Origin: CAYFPS01 sp964345075
GTDB lineage: Bacteria > CAIWAD01
Direction of reading: 5' to 3'
DNA length: 34,285 nucleotides
Assembly (NCBI GenBank): GCA_964345075.1
Contig: CAYFPS010000029.1
Span: forward strand, 1-34,285
Part shown: positions 6,007 to 12,535 of the stretch, one piece after another
Layout of the letters: the number at the start of each line of letters is the position of its first letter
Position numbering within the stretch: position 1 is the stretch's first letter
Position numbers and translations under genes: made by a program
Notes under the pieces: generated by a model
Told to the model about the DNA's origin: nothing
What the model saw: the letters and a program-made list of their open reading frames with translations, nothing else
The model's database searches: none

Positions 6007-6456
6007 ATGGTCAGATTCAACTCTACATTCGAGGCCGGTTCCGTAGAACCGCGCGAGCCGATGGAGGTCCTCCCCGCTGGGAAATACCTCTGCCACATCA
6101 CCGAGTCTGAGATGAAGGACACGAAGACCGGAAACGGCCAATACCTTCAGCTCACGCTCGAAGTCCTGGAAGGCGAGTTCGCGACTCGCAAGCTCTGGGA
6201 GCGCCTGAACCTCGTCAACCCGAACCAGACTACCGTTGACATCGCGCAACGCACGCTGTCCTCGATCTGCCGCGCCGCTGGCGTGATGAACGTCACCGAC
6301 ACGGAAGAACTTCACCACAAGCCGATGATGGTAAAGGTCAAGATCAAGCCCGCTCGCGGCGACTACGACGAGTCGAACGAGATCAAGGGATACGCGCCTC
6401 CGTCTGGCGGCGCTGCCCCGGCTGCGCGTCCGGCTAGCAGGCCCACTCCGTTCTAG
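6007..6456 (+). CDS. DUF669-type single-stranded DNA-binding protein
   Basis: A 149-residue protein. The opening (FEAGSVEPREPMEVLPAGKY, then LCHITESEMKDTKTGNGQYL) and TLEVLEGEFATRKLWERLNL follow the DUF669 pattern: an OB-like fold with PxGxY, a Gly-rich turn before the strand QYLQLTLEV, and the W/L strand. The tail (from about 130) is Ala/Pro/Arg-rich and flexible, as in SSBs, but lacks an acidic tip. DUF669 genes regularly follow Sak4 genes and are thought to act as the phage SSB partner. The gene sits 17 bases after the Sak4-like gene. Confidence 0.8.
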   Translation: MVRFNSTFEAGSVEPREPMEVLPAGKYLCHITESEMKDTKTGNGQYLQLTLEVLEGEFATRKLWERLNLVNPNQTTVDIAQRTLSSICRAAGVMNVTDTEELHHKPMMVKVKIKPARGDYDESNEIKGYAPPSGGAAPAARPASRPTPF

Positions 6457-6550
6457 CCAGGACCAGGGATTAAAAGGCCAGGGCGCGGTCGCCGTCCTCA
6501 AGTGCCACCGGCACAGCGACCACCACAACCCCGAGACACGCCCGAGGCTG

Positions 6551-6769
6551 ATGCCCAAGAAACGAATCCTGTTCGATGTGATGAAGCCGATCGAGGAGAC
6601 TCGTCGGCTCGCGAAGCTGCTAGCCGACTCGGAGCACTCGCTACCGGTCGTGGCCCAGAAGACGGGCCTGAACTACTTTTGGCTGCTGCGCTTCGTGCGC
6701 GGCGAGATCGAAGACCCCAAGATGAGCAAGCTCGCGCGGATCGCGCGCTTCCTGGAGGAAAACTCATGA
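6551..6769 (+). CDS. Small helix-turn-helix protein
   Basis: A 72-residue protein. Residues 16-66 (ETRRLAKLLADSEHSLPVVA, QKTGLNYFWLLRFVRGEIED, then a helix KMSKLARIARFLEE) show a clear XRE/Cro-like five-helix pattern: helix 2 LPVVAQKTG, recognition helix NYFWLLRFVRGE, and a final amphipathic helix. It may be a regulator of replication genes. GAGG at 6542-6545 is a weak ribosome site. Its stop overlaps the next micro-ORF as ATGA. Confidence 0.7.
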   Translation: MPKKRILFDVMKPIEETRRLAKLLADSEHSLPVVAQKTGLNYFWLLRFVRGEIEDPKMSKLARIARFLEENS

Positions 6770-6822
6770 ACGAAGCCCTGCTAAGACAAGCCGTGAATCT
6801 ACTGCGCGAGCTGTGCCTGTGA
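6766..6822 (+). CDS. 18-codon micro-ORF
   Basis: MNEALLRQAVNLLRELCL forms an amphipathic helix. It starts inside the stop of the HTH gene (ATGA) and ends just before the GGAGG site (6827-6831) of the next gene. It may be a real peptide or a coupling ORF; nothing in its sequence proves function. Confidence 0.3.
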   Translation: MNEALLRQAVNLLRELCL

Positions 6823-6838
6823 GCACGGAGGAAAACCA

Positions 6839-7135
6839 ATGACAATGACGAAGTACAGTCCGAACGAAGACGCAGGCAAGGCAATCTGGAAATACGAGGT
6901 CAGCTCAACGATCGAGATGCCCAGAGGCGCGGTCGTCCTCAGCATTGGCTCGCAGGGCGCTTCTCCGGTTCTCTGGGCGCTCATCGATCCGAAGGAGACT
7001 GAGAAGACCTCCAGGCGCTTCCGGGTCTTCATGACCAGGCAGCTCGTCCTTGGCGACGAGCCGATGGCCTACGTCGGCACGACCACAAACGCGCTCGGCC
7101 TCGTGCTGCACATCTTCGAGGTTGTGGAGGACTAG
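6839..7135 (+). CDS. DUF7352-like hypothetical phage protein
   Basis: A 98-residue protein with the arrangement IWKYEVSSTIEMPRGAVVLSI, ASPVLWALIDPKETEKTSRR and a later strand MAYVGTTTNALGLVLHIFEV. The pattern 'I.MP.GA.vLsv' followed by 'p.lWAlvdP' is seen in a widespread small phage protein family (DUF7352, from memory) of unknown function. GGAGG (6827-6831) lies 7 bases before ATG, a canonical ribosome site. Confidence 0.65.
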   Translation: MTMTKYSPNEDAGKAIWKYEVSSTIEMPRGAVVLSIGSQGASPVLWALIDPKETEKTSRRFRVFMTRQLVLGDEPMAYVGTTTNALGLVLHIFEVVED

Positions 7136-7137
7136 CC

Positions 7138-7491
7138 GTGGTGGACTTCAAAGCACACGTGTTAGACCGCATGGACATTGTGGCTCGCGCCCGACGCCTC
7201 TATGCCGCCTTCCGCGACGATCCAAAGGCTCAAGAGGAGGAGGACAGCGCCGCCGTATCTGACGCCTTCCTCTCCCTCCTCGCCGCCTACGACGCGGTGG
7301 TGGGGGAGCGGGACCGAGCAATCGGCCAATGTCATAAAAACACGTCGGAGATCATTGACCTCAAGGCCAAGCTGACCGAGGCCGAGCGCCGGGCGGAGGC
7401 CAAGAGCCGCGAATGGCAGAAGGCCGAGGCCCGCGCAGACGGGCTGGCGGCGGCGCTGGAGAAGATGCTGGATGAGTCTGCCGATGACTGA
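7138..7491 (+). CDS. Hypothetical coiled-coil protein
   Basis: A 117-residue protein from GTG 7138 (GTG 7141 is equally possible). The N-terminal half is helical (VLDRMDIVARARRLYAAFRD), and the C-terminal half (about 55-115) is an Ala/Glu/Lys/Arg coiled coil (EIIDLKAKLTEAERRAEAKS). It follows the previous stop by two bases and overlaps the start of the prim-pol gene. It resembles the short 'ead/Ea22-like' early phage proteins only in general layout. Function unknown. Confidence 0.6.
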   Translation: MVDFKAHVLDRMDIVARARRLYAAFRDDPKAQEEEDSAAVSDAFLSLLAAYDAVVGERDRAIGQCHKNTSEIIDLKAKLTEAERRAEAKSREWQKAEARADGLAAALEKMLDESADD

Positions 7492-9706
7492 CCTCCCCCT
7501 CGTCGAGTTCGCGCAGCAGTATGTGCGAAACGGCTGGAAGGTCGTCCCGCTACACACAGTCGCGGACGGCTCGTGTTCGTGTCGCCTCGGCCCCGGCTGC
7601 AAGTCACCCGGTAAACACCCGCGCTTGCCCAATGGAGTCCACGGAGCATCGAGCGAACCTTCGCAAATCGCAGGCTGGTGGCACCGATGGCCGAACGCCA
7701 ATGTCGGAATCGCGACCGGGCGCGAGTCGGGAGTCTGGGTACTGGACATCGACCCGAGAAACGGCGGCGATAAGACCTGGGAAGACCTCCAGGGCAAGCT
7801 GCCGCGCATCTTCGCGCTGACGGCCTCGACCGGAGGCGGAGGCTCGCACCTGTTCTTCCGCTATCCTGACGACCAAGGCGTAAGCAACGGGAAGCTGGGA
7901 GACGGCATCGACATCAAGGCAGACGGCGGCTTCGTCGTGGCAGCTCCCAGCATCCACGCGAGCGGGAAGACCTACGAATGGGAAACAGACCTCAAGCTGT
8001 TACAGGATGCGCCGGATGCCCTGCTTGCGGTGGTGCGTCGGCATCCGGACAAGTCCTACGAGGAGTCCTGCCCGTCAACTAACGAGACGGAGCAGGGACT
8101 GGACGCCAGGAAGATCGCCGACATCACCCGCGCACTCGCGACAGTCGCGGCAGATGACCGCGATCTCTGGCTTCGCGTCGGGATGGCTATCCACTCGGAG
8201 GACTCCTCGAATCTCGGGTTCGCGACCTGGGATGAGTGGTCTCGCAAGTCGAGCAAGCACGACATCCGAGACAGCCGCCGGGTCTGGAGGTCTTTCAATA
8301 CCGATCGCATCGAGGGCGTAACCCTGTCCACGCTATTCGGGATTGCCAAGGAACACGGGGTCGATGTGACCCAGCAGCCGGTCATCCCGAAGTCTCGCGC
8401 GGAGGTCTACGCGGCGAAGCGCGCGGAGGCGATGCCGCCCGAACTCCTGAAACCTCCCGGCGTGCTTGCCGAGATTGTCGCATATACGACATCCACGGCG
8501 GTCCGCCCCCAAGCTCCGCTCGCCGTTGCCGGAGCGTTTTCGCTGGCGGCGACCGTGTGCGGTCGGCACTACGAAACAGCCTCTGGACTTCGATCGAACC
8601 TGTATCTCGTCGGCATGGGGCCGACCGGATGCGGGAAAAACCATGCCCGCAGCATTATCAAGCGCATCCTCCACCAGGCCAATCTCGACGAGTTTCTCGG
8701 CGGCGAGGAGATCGCGAGCGGACAATCCATCCTCACTCGGGCGTACCTGAGTCCGAACGTGCTTTTCCAGCTCGACGAGTTCGGTCTGCTCATGGAAGCT
8801 GTCCAAAACCCGAACAGCGCGACGCACCTCGCGGCGATCATGGGCGTCTTAATGAAGCTGTTCTCATCTGCCGACTGTCTCTACGGAGCAACAGAATACG
8901 CTGACCAGGAGAAGCGACCTCGAGTCCTGATCGAATACCCGTGTGTCAACCTCCACGCGACTACGACACCCGACTCGTTTTATCGGGCGATGCGCTCGAA
9001 GCACGTAGTCTCAGGCTACCTGAACAGGCTGATCGTCGTCAGAACCGACGAGAAGCGCCCGGCTCGGCAGAAGAAGCGAGGACCTAACCAAGTGCCGCGC
9101 TCGATCCTTGATTGGATCACAGCGATCACCCAGCGCTCGACCGGTGGCCGGGGAAATGTCGGAAGCGTCAACCCCGAGACACCGTTTACAGTGCTCAAGA
9201 CGCGCGAGGCCGACGCGCTGTTCGACGAGTTCGACCACTTCGTGGGCGAGCGCATGGACGCCGCCTCCGACACGGGACTCGACCCGCTCTGGAACCGCGC
9301 CTGGGAACACGCAGACAAGCTCGCGCTCGTCTGCGCCCTGGCATCCGATCCACACTCGCCTGTCGTCCGGGAAGACCACGCCGCCTACGCTATCCGGTTC
9401 GCACGCTGGTCGATCGAGTCGCTGTGTTATTCCGTCCAAGCCCATGTCGCCGACTCGGCGTTTGACGCCAAGGTCAAAGACGTCTACCGGGCGATCGCCG
9501 AGTCTGGCGAGCGGGGACTCACCGAGCGAGAGCTCGGTCGCCGTAGCGCCTATCGCCGTCTGCCTCCCAGGGACAGGGCGGAGGTCCTCGCCGCGCTGAA
9601 GGCCGGAGGCGAGATCGCCCTGGTGGATGTCCAGACCGGGGCCAAGGGCGGGCGGCCCCGAGCGGCCTACATCGCCACCGACCCAGACGCCACGAGCGCG
9701 GCGTAG
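7472..9706 (+). CDS. Prim-pol/AEP primase with C-terminal DUF3987-like ATPase
   Basis: A 744-residue protein; ATG 7484 is an equally good start (740 residues). Residues about 10-190 are the bifunctional DNA primase/polymerase (AEP) domain: SPGKHPR, the catalytic VLDIDPRNGG (Asp92, Asp94), STGGGGSHLFFRYP with His126, and GIDIKADGGFVVAAPS. Residues 205-295 fit a PriCT-2 linker domain (DDRDLWLRVGMAIHSE, then TLSTLFGIAKEHGV). From 325 on is a DUF3987-like P-loop ATPase with GPTGCGKNH (383-391) and LFQLDEFG (431-438). The Walker A motif has Asn where Ser/Thr is usual. It is probably the phage replicative primase-helicase, and no other polymerase is seen. It is followed by the origin-like gap. Confidence 0.85.
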   Translation: MSLPMTDLPLVEFAQQYVRNGWKVVPLHTVADGSCSCRLGPGCKSPGKHPRLPNGVHGASSEPSQIAGWWHRWPNANVGIATGRESGVWVLDIDPRNGGDKTWEDLQGKLPRIFALTASTGGGGSHLFFRYPDDQGVSNGKLGDGIDIKADGGFVVAAPSIHASGKTYEWETDLKLLQDAPDALLAVVRRHPDKSYEESCPSTNETEQGLDARKIADITRALATVAADDRDLWLRVGMAIHSEDSSNLGFATWDEWSRKSSKHDIRDSRRVWRSFNTDRIEGVTLSTLFGIAKEHGVDVTQQPVIPKSRAEVYAAKRAEAMPPELLKPPGVLAEIVAYTTSTAVRPQAPLAVAGAFSLAATVCGRHYETASGLRSNLYLVGMGPTGCGKNHARSIIKRILHQANLDEFLGGEEIASGQSILTRAYLSPNVLFQLDEFGLLMEAVQNPNSATHLAAIMGVLMKLFSSADCLYGATEYADQEKRPRVLIEYPCVNLHATTTPDSFYRAMRSKHVVSGYLNRLIVVRTDEKRPARQKKRGPNQVPRSILDWITAITQRSTGGRGNVGSVNPETPFTVLKTREADALFDEFDHFVGERMDAASDTGLDPLWNRAWEHADKLALVCALASDPHSPVVREDHAAYAIRFARWSIESLCYSVQAHVADSAFDAKVKDVYRAIAESGERGLTERELGRRSAYRRLPPRDRAEVLAALKAGGEIALVDVQTGAKGGRPRAAYIATDPDATSAA

Positions 9707-9775
9707 AGCAGGCCAGGAGCGCCGCTCTGGTCTTCCTGTGCCTCGGAAGACCATGGCGGCCTTCGGTCGCTTAGA

Positions 9776-9791
9776 GCGGCTCCTGAGCCGC
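9776..9791. terminator. Hairpin after the primase operon
   Basis: GCGGCTC, CT, GAGCCGC: seven perfect pairs. The tail is CTGGGAGG, with no T-run, so it is at best a weak terminator. Confidence 0.35.
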
Positions 9792-9876
9792 CTGGGAGGA
9801 TGCGGCTAGATGTCGGGTGGTGCCCGTGGTGTGGGGAGATTTCCGCAGTTTCGACACCAGATCGGGGTTATGACAC

Positions 9877-9886
9877 GGTTTCGTCA
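9877..9886 (+). repeat. Iteron GGTTTCGTCA, copy 1
   Basis: Exact 10-base match to copies at 9954 and 10104; the flanks TATGACAC also match copy 3 with one change. Confidence 0.6.
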
Positions 9887-9953
9887 TGGCCTCCATGCCA
9901 TAACCGGGAACGCCTAACCCCTGCTAGGCACATGACTTCGGTCATCGGGAGGG

Positions 9954-9963
9954 GGTTTCGTCA
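9954..9963 (+). repeat. Iteron GGTTTCGTCA, copy 2
   Basis: Exact match to the core; it directly abuts the left arm of the inverted repeat at 9965. Confidence 0.6.
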
Positions 9964-9964
9964 C

Positions 9965-10019
9965 AATCGCACGGTACCCCCCCCTAGACAATCTAGAGGG
10001 GTGTACCCCCCGTGCGATT
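9965..10019. repeat. Large imperfect inverted repeat
   Basis: The outer arms AATCGCACGG (9965-9974) and CCGTGCGATT (10010-10019) are perfectly complementary. The inner arms are CTAGA (9984-9988) and TCTAG (9992-9996) around CAA. C-runs and G-runs between them pair imperfectly. It could be an origin cruciform, a double-strand or single-strand origin hairpin, or an RNA structure. Confidence 0.65.
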
Positions 10020-10049
10020 GGTGCCAGAACTACGTAGAGTATGTATTAT

Positions 10050-10072
10050 TATTATCTAATGTATTATCTAAT
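10050..10072 (+). repeat. AT-rich tandem repeats, unwinding-element-like
   Basis: TATTATCTAAT occurs at 10050-10060 and 10062-10072 (12-base period), within a stretch from about 10040 to 10083 that is strikingly AT-rich compared with the rest of the genome. It resembles the AT-rich repeats melted at bacterial origins. Confidence 0.55.
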
Positions 10073-10103
10073 AAGAACTTAGGAAGACCTGGAGATATGG
10101 CAC

Positions 10104-10113
10104 GGTTTCGTCA
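10104..10113 (+). repeat. Iteron GGTTTCGTCA, copy 3
   Basis: It lies in TATGGCACGGTTTCGTCA (10096-10113), which matches the first copy's surroundings at all but one base. Confidence 0.6.
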
Positions 10114-10149
10114 CAAGCTCAGGACGAATGGTGCCAATACTCAGATTTT

Positions 10150-10166
10150 CGACCGCGCACGAGTGG
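10150..10166. promoter_or_regulatory. Shared intergenic site B (CGACCGCGCACGAGTGG)
   Basis: Sixteen of 17 bases match site A at 1534-1550; a third variant is at 14842. It lies 50 bases before the RusA-type gene and is followed at once by CTAGAC. Confidence 0.5.
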
Positions 10167-10202
10167 CTAGACATTTCTGCTCGCGTCTTGTCTTGAATCG
10201 GC

Positions 10203-10216
10203 TACCGTCTCCAGCA
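10203..10216 (+). promoter_or_regulatory. Putative leaderless promoter (-10 TACCGT) of the resolvase gene
   Basis: TACCGT (10203-10208) begins 13 bases before ATG 10216, in the context CGGCTACCGT. The start at 14942 has the same hexamer at the same distance in the context CGGCCTACCGT. No Shine-Dalgarno site is present. Confidence 0.45.
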
Positions 10217-10755
10217 TGTCGCGCTTCTCGGTCAAGATCTGGCTGCCCTACCCCCCGAGCGCGAACACCCTGTTTCGGGCGGTTCCCCGTCGAGGGATCG
10301 TGCTTTCGAAACGTGGCCGGGTGTACCGAGAACACGCCCAGCGTGCTGCCCTGGGAGCCTGCCCTGAAGCCGATCCGGGAGCGCCGTTTTTTGACCACTC
10401 ATGGAGACTGGCGGTCAGGCTCGACGCTTTCCCGCCAGACCGGCGCGCTCGTCGAGACCTAGACAACGTCCCGAAGGCGATTCTCGATGCGATGACGCTC
10501 GTCGGAGTCTGGCGTGACGACTCACAGATCGACGAGCTGCTGGTGGTTCGGCGTCCGTCTGCGAGGGTCACCGGCACGAAGACAGCCGGCGCCGTCTGTC
10601 TCCAGGTTGTTTCGAGCGGTCCTGTTCTCTGCGGTGATCTCGGCGTAGCTCGTTTCCCGGCTCCAGCCGAGCCGTCTGATGCCCTCCTGCGGGCCATCGA
10701 GGCGTTCACTCCGGTCGTCACGGTCAAAAAAAAGCGGCGGCTCCGATCGGCCTAG
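10216..10755 (+). CDS. RusA-type Holliday junction resolvase
   Basis: A 179-residue protein. LPYPPSANTLFR (10-21) is the RusA entry motif. The catalytic signature RRDLDNVPKAILDAM (79-93) contains the acidic pair Asp81 and Asp83 and Lys87, followed by VGVWRDDSQIDEL (96-108) with the third metal-binding Asp. The first 120 residues match the usual RusA length; about 60 residues of C-terminal extension end in a basic KKKRRLRSA tail, possibly extra DNA contact. RusA resolves branched recombination or replication intermediates before packaging and fits with the Sak4/exonuclease system. The gene ends within a terminator-like hairpin. Confidence 0.88.
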   Translation: MSRFSVKIWLPYPPSANTLFRAVPRRGIVLSKRGRVYREHAQRAALGACPEADPGAPFFDHSWRLAVRLDAFPPDRRARRDLDNVPKAILDAMTLVGVWRDDSQIDELLVVRRPSARVTGTKTAGAVCLQVVSSGPVLCGDLGVARFPAPAEPSDALLRAIEAFTPVVTVKKKRRLRSA

Positions 10756-10769
10756 CGAACGGAGCCGCC
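10736..10769. terminator. Strong hairpin, terminator-like (better on minus strand)
   Basis: GGCGGCTCCG (10736-10745) and CGGAGCCGCC (10760-10769) are perfectly complementary over ten pairs with a 14-base loop that includes the resolvase stop. Plus-strand downstream sequence (ATATCT) has only scattered T, but eight A upstream (10726-10733) would give a good U-run on the minus strand. Confidence 0.65.
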
Positions 10770-10773
10770 ATAT

Positions 10774-10791
10774 CTAAGCAATTTTGCTAAG
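10774..10791. promoter_or_regulatory. Inverted repeat, operator candidate
   Basis: CTAAGCAA-TT-TTGCTAAG: seven of eight positions pair. It lies just upstream of the AAA+ operon promoter and could be an operator or part of the preceding terminator. Confidence 0.35.
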
Positions 10792-10797
10792 TTGCCG

Positions 10798-10833
10798 CTA
10801 GACAGTTTCCGGAAATGGTGTACCCTTGGGGCA
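10798..10833 (+). promoter_or_regulatory. Putative leaderless promoter of the AAA+/VWA-like operon
   Basis: CTAGAC (10798-10803), 17-base spacer, TACCCT (10821-10826) six bases before ATG 10833. The spacer contains TTTCCGGAAA (10806-10815), the same palindrome as at 1824, in the same register relative to the ATG as the TTTCCGG box at 1847. Confidence 0.5.
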
Positions 10834-10904
10834 TGACCGCGACCCTCCTCGACCTCCTGAGCAGCTCGTCGCTGAGCTTGATCAGCGTCGTGGCTCTGGT
10901 CTAG
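10833..10904 (+). CDS. 23-codon leader peptide ORF
   Basis: MTATLLDLLSSSSLSLISVV then ALV and TAG. The reading begins at the A expected for transcription start and ends 40 bases before the AAA+ gene, in a different frame. It begins ATGACC and ends TCTAG followed by GCGCGC, as the 1874-1912 ORF ends TCTAGCGCGC. The peptide is rich in Leu and Ser; a run of six to seven Leu and Ser codons would suit attenuation, or it could be a small membrane peptide. Its conserved position rather than its composition supports it. Confidence 0.4.
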   Translation: MTATLLDLLSSSSLSLISVVALV

Positions 10905-10922
10905 AGCGCGCGAAACCCCAAG

Positions 10923-10933
10923 AACGACCAACC
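10923..10933 (+). promoter_or_regulatory. AACGACCAACC leader motif
   Basis: This motif lies 11 bases before ATG 10945, with no Shine-Dalgarno site. It is identical to the motif at 2486-2496. Confidence 0.45.
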
Positions 10934-10944
10934 GAAATCACACC

Positions 10945-12498
10945 ATGACCTTCATCGCGACCTTCCTCCACGACAACGCTGCGACCCCGACTATCTGCTG
11001 CACGAAGGGCCACAGCACGATCCGCGCCGCCGGGCGGTGCGCCAAGGACAGCATCAACGAGAAAGACCAGGGCCGGTTGTTCATCTCCCAGAGGTGGCTG
11101 GCCCTGCGGGCGATCGCGAACGCGCACCCGGACCTGAAGCCGCTCGGCCTCGGCTTCGTCGCGCGGCGCTTGCGCGCCAAGTATGACACGTTCAGCAAGG
11201 CGCAGATCACCAAGATCGCTGCCAGGTTTCGCGACCTTCCCCAGAACAAGGAGATCGTACCGGCGAACGCTACCTGCCCTAAGTGCGGCGGCGTGATGAT
11301 CGTCTCGCGCACCGGCGCCAACCTGATCTGCTCGAACAACACCGCGGCGAGTTCTTACGCCTGCAAGTTCGTCACGGCGGTCTTCCAGAAGTCCGGCGCG
11401 GACGCCGCGAACGCGGCCCCAAAGACGGAAGCCAAGCCGAAGCCGAAGCGCGTCAAGGTCGCGGTCGAGGCAGCTCCCAAGAAGACCGCGAAGGCCAAGC
11501 TAGACCTGAGCGCCCTGGGCGACCTCGGCGCTGCGCTCTACGAGGCGATCACCGGGGCGACCGCCCAGAAGATCACAGAGTCGGAGGCAAAGGTCGCTGA
11601 GCGCATGGCGGCCATCGCGAAGCAGGTCGCCGAGGCCACCAAGCCGAAGGCAGATCACTTCAAGATCACGATCGGCGACGCGCCCGAGATCAAGATCGAC
11701 GGCGCCGTCCACCCGATGTTCAAGCGGGTCCTCGAGCGTTTCGAGGTCCAGAAGGCTTCCGGGTCGAAGCGGTTGAAGCCCGTCCTTCTGGTCGGCCCCG
11801 CCGGGTGCGGCAAGTCCTACCTGGGCGAGCAGGTCGCTCAGGCTCTCGACCTCCCGCTCTATCAGCAAGGCCTGAGCGGAGGGATCGCCGAGTCTGCCTT
11901 CTTCGGTAAGCTGGTCCCGCGCGGCGAGACGGGCAGCTTCGAGTTTCTTTCGACTCCGTTTCTCCAGGCTTACGAGAACGGCGGCGTCTTCCTGCTAGAC
12001 GAGCTAGACGCTGGTGACGAGAACGTGATCCTCGCGCTGAACAACGCGATCGCGAACGGCCATGCGCCGGTCCCGAACCGCGCCGAGAACCCGGTCGCCA
12101 AGCGGCACAAAGACTTCTTCCTCCTCGCGAACGCCAACACCTTCGGCAAGGGCGCCGACCGAGTCTACGTCGGGCGAAACCAGCTCGACGGAGCCACCCT
12201 GGACCGCTTCCAGATGGGCACTTTCGACATGGACTACGACCGAGACCTGGAAGCTACGCTTTGCCCGGACGCGGCGCTCCGAGACGCCTGGGAGACGATT
12301 CGGAAGAACGTCGAGAAGAACCGCATCCGGCGGGTCGTCTCGACTCGAGCCCTGGTGGACGCCTACGACATGCGGGCCGGTCTGAACAAGACGGTCAAGC
12401 AGTGCGTAGAGCAGCTCACCACGGGCTGGACACAAGATGAGAAACGGAAGGCGGGAGTCGCGGAGACTTCCGCCACGGCGGCCCGGGAGGGCGAGTGA
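10945..12498 (+). CDS. AAA+ ATPase, MoxR/CobS-like, with N-terminal zinc-ribbon
   Basis: A 517-residue protein. Residues 111-140 hold CPKC (111, 114) and C129/C140, a zinc-ribbon-like module. Residues 155-185 are a Lys/Ala/Pro linker. The AAA+ core starts near 250: Walker A GPAGCGKS (284-291), Walker B VFLLDELD (348-355), sensor-1 region FFLLANANTFG (391-401), then ATLDRFQMGTF, the substrate/arginine-finger region seen in MoxR/CobS-type ATPases. These rings usually work with a VWA-domain partner to remodel or insert metal into a target, and the next gene encodes a VWA-like protein. The target here is unknown. ATG 10945 follows the AACGACCAACC leader. Confidence 0.75.
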   Translation: MTFIATFLHDNAATPTICCTKGHSTIRAAGRCAKDSINEKDQGRLFISQRWLALRAIANAHPDLKPLGLGFVARRLRAKYDTFSKAQITKIAARFRDLPQNKEIVPANATCPKCGGVMIVSRTGANLICSNNTAASSYACKFVTAVFQKSGADAANAAPKTEAKPKPKRVKVAVEAAPKKTAKAKLDLSALGDLGAALYEAITGATAQKITESEAKVAERMAAIAKQVAEATKPKADHFKITIGDAPEIKIDGAVHPMFKRVLERFEVQKASGSKRLKPVLLVGPAGCGKSYLGEQVAQALDLPLYQQGLSGGIAESAFFGKLVPRGETGSFEFLSTPFLQAYENGGVFLLDELDAGDENVILALNNAIANGHAPVPNRAENPVAKRHKDFFLLANANTFGKGADRVYVGRNQLDGATLDRFQMGTFDMDYDRDLEATLCPDAALRDAWETIRKNVEKNRIRRVVSTRALVDAYDMRAGLNKTVKQCVEQLTTGWTQDEKRKAGVAETSATAAREGE

Positions 12499-12535
12499 TT
12501 CTCGGCTGAACCTGCACGGAGAACGAAAAGAAAAG

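Larger units (their letters stand above)
9707..10215. other. Non-coding region, candidate replication origin
   Basis: A 509-base gap after the primase. It holds a hairpin GCGGCTC-CT-GAGCCGC (9776-9791, no T-run). Three copies of GGTTTCGTCA (9877-9886, 9954-9963, 10104-10113) lie here, two of them within a longer match of TATG(A/G)CACGGTTTCGTCA. There is a large inverted repeat (9965-10019). AT-rich 12-base repeats (10050-10072) stand out in otherwise GC-rich DNA. Iterons plus an AT-rich unwinding-type element next to a primase gene is a typical origin layout. A frame open through 9800-10462 was rejected as a gene. Confidence 0.6.

Noticed and set aside
9800..10462. Open frame of 220 codons with CPWC and CDWC motifs suggesting a zinc-ribbon protein
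   Set aside because: It runs through the iterons, inverted repeat and AT-rich tract (several TTA codons, otherwise rare) and overlaps the certain RusA-type gene by about 250 bases; GGGAGG is too close to the ATG.
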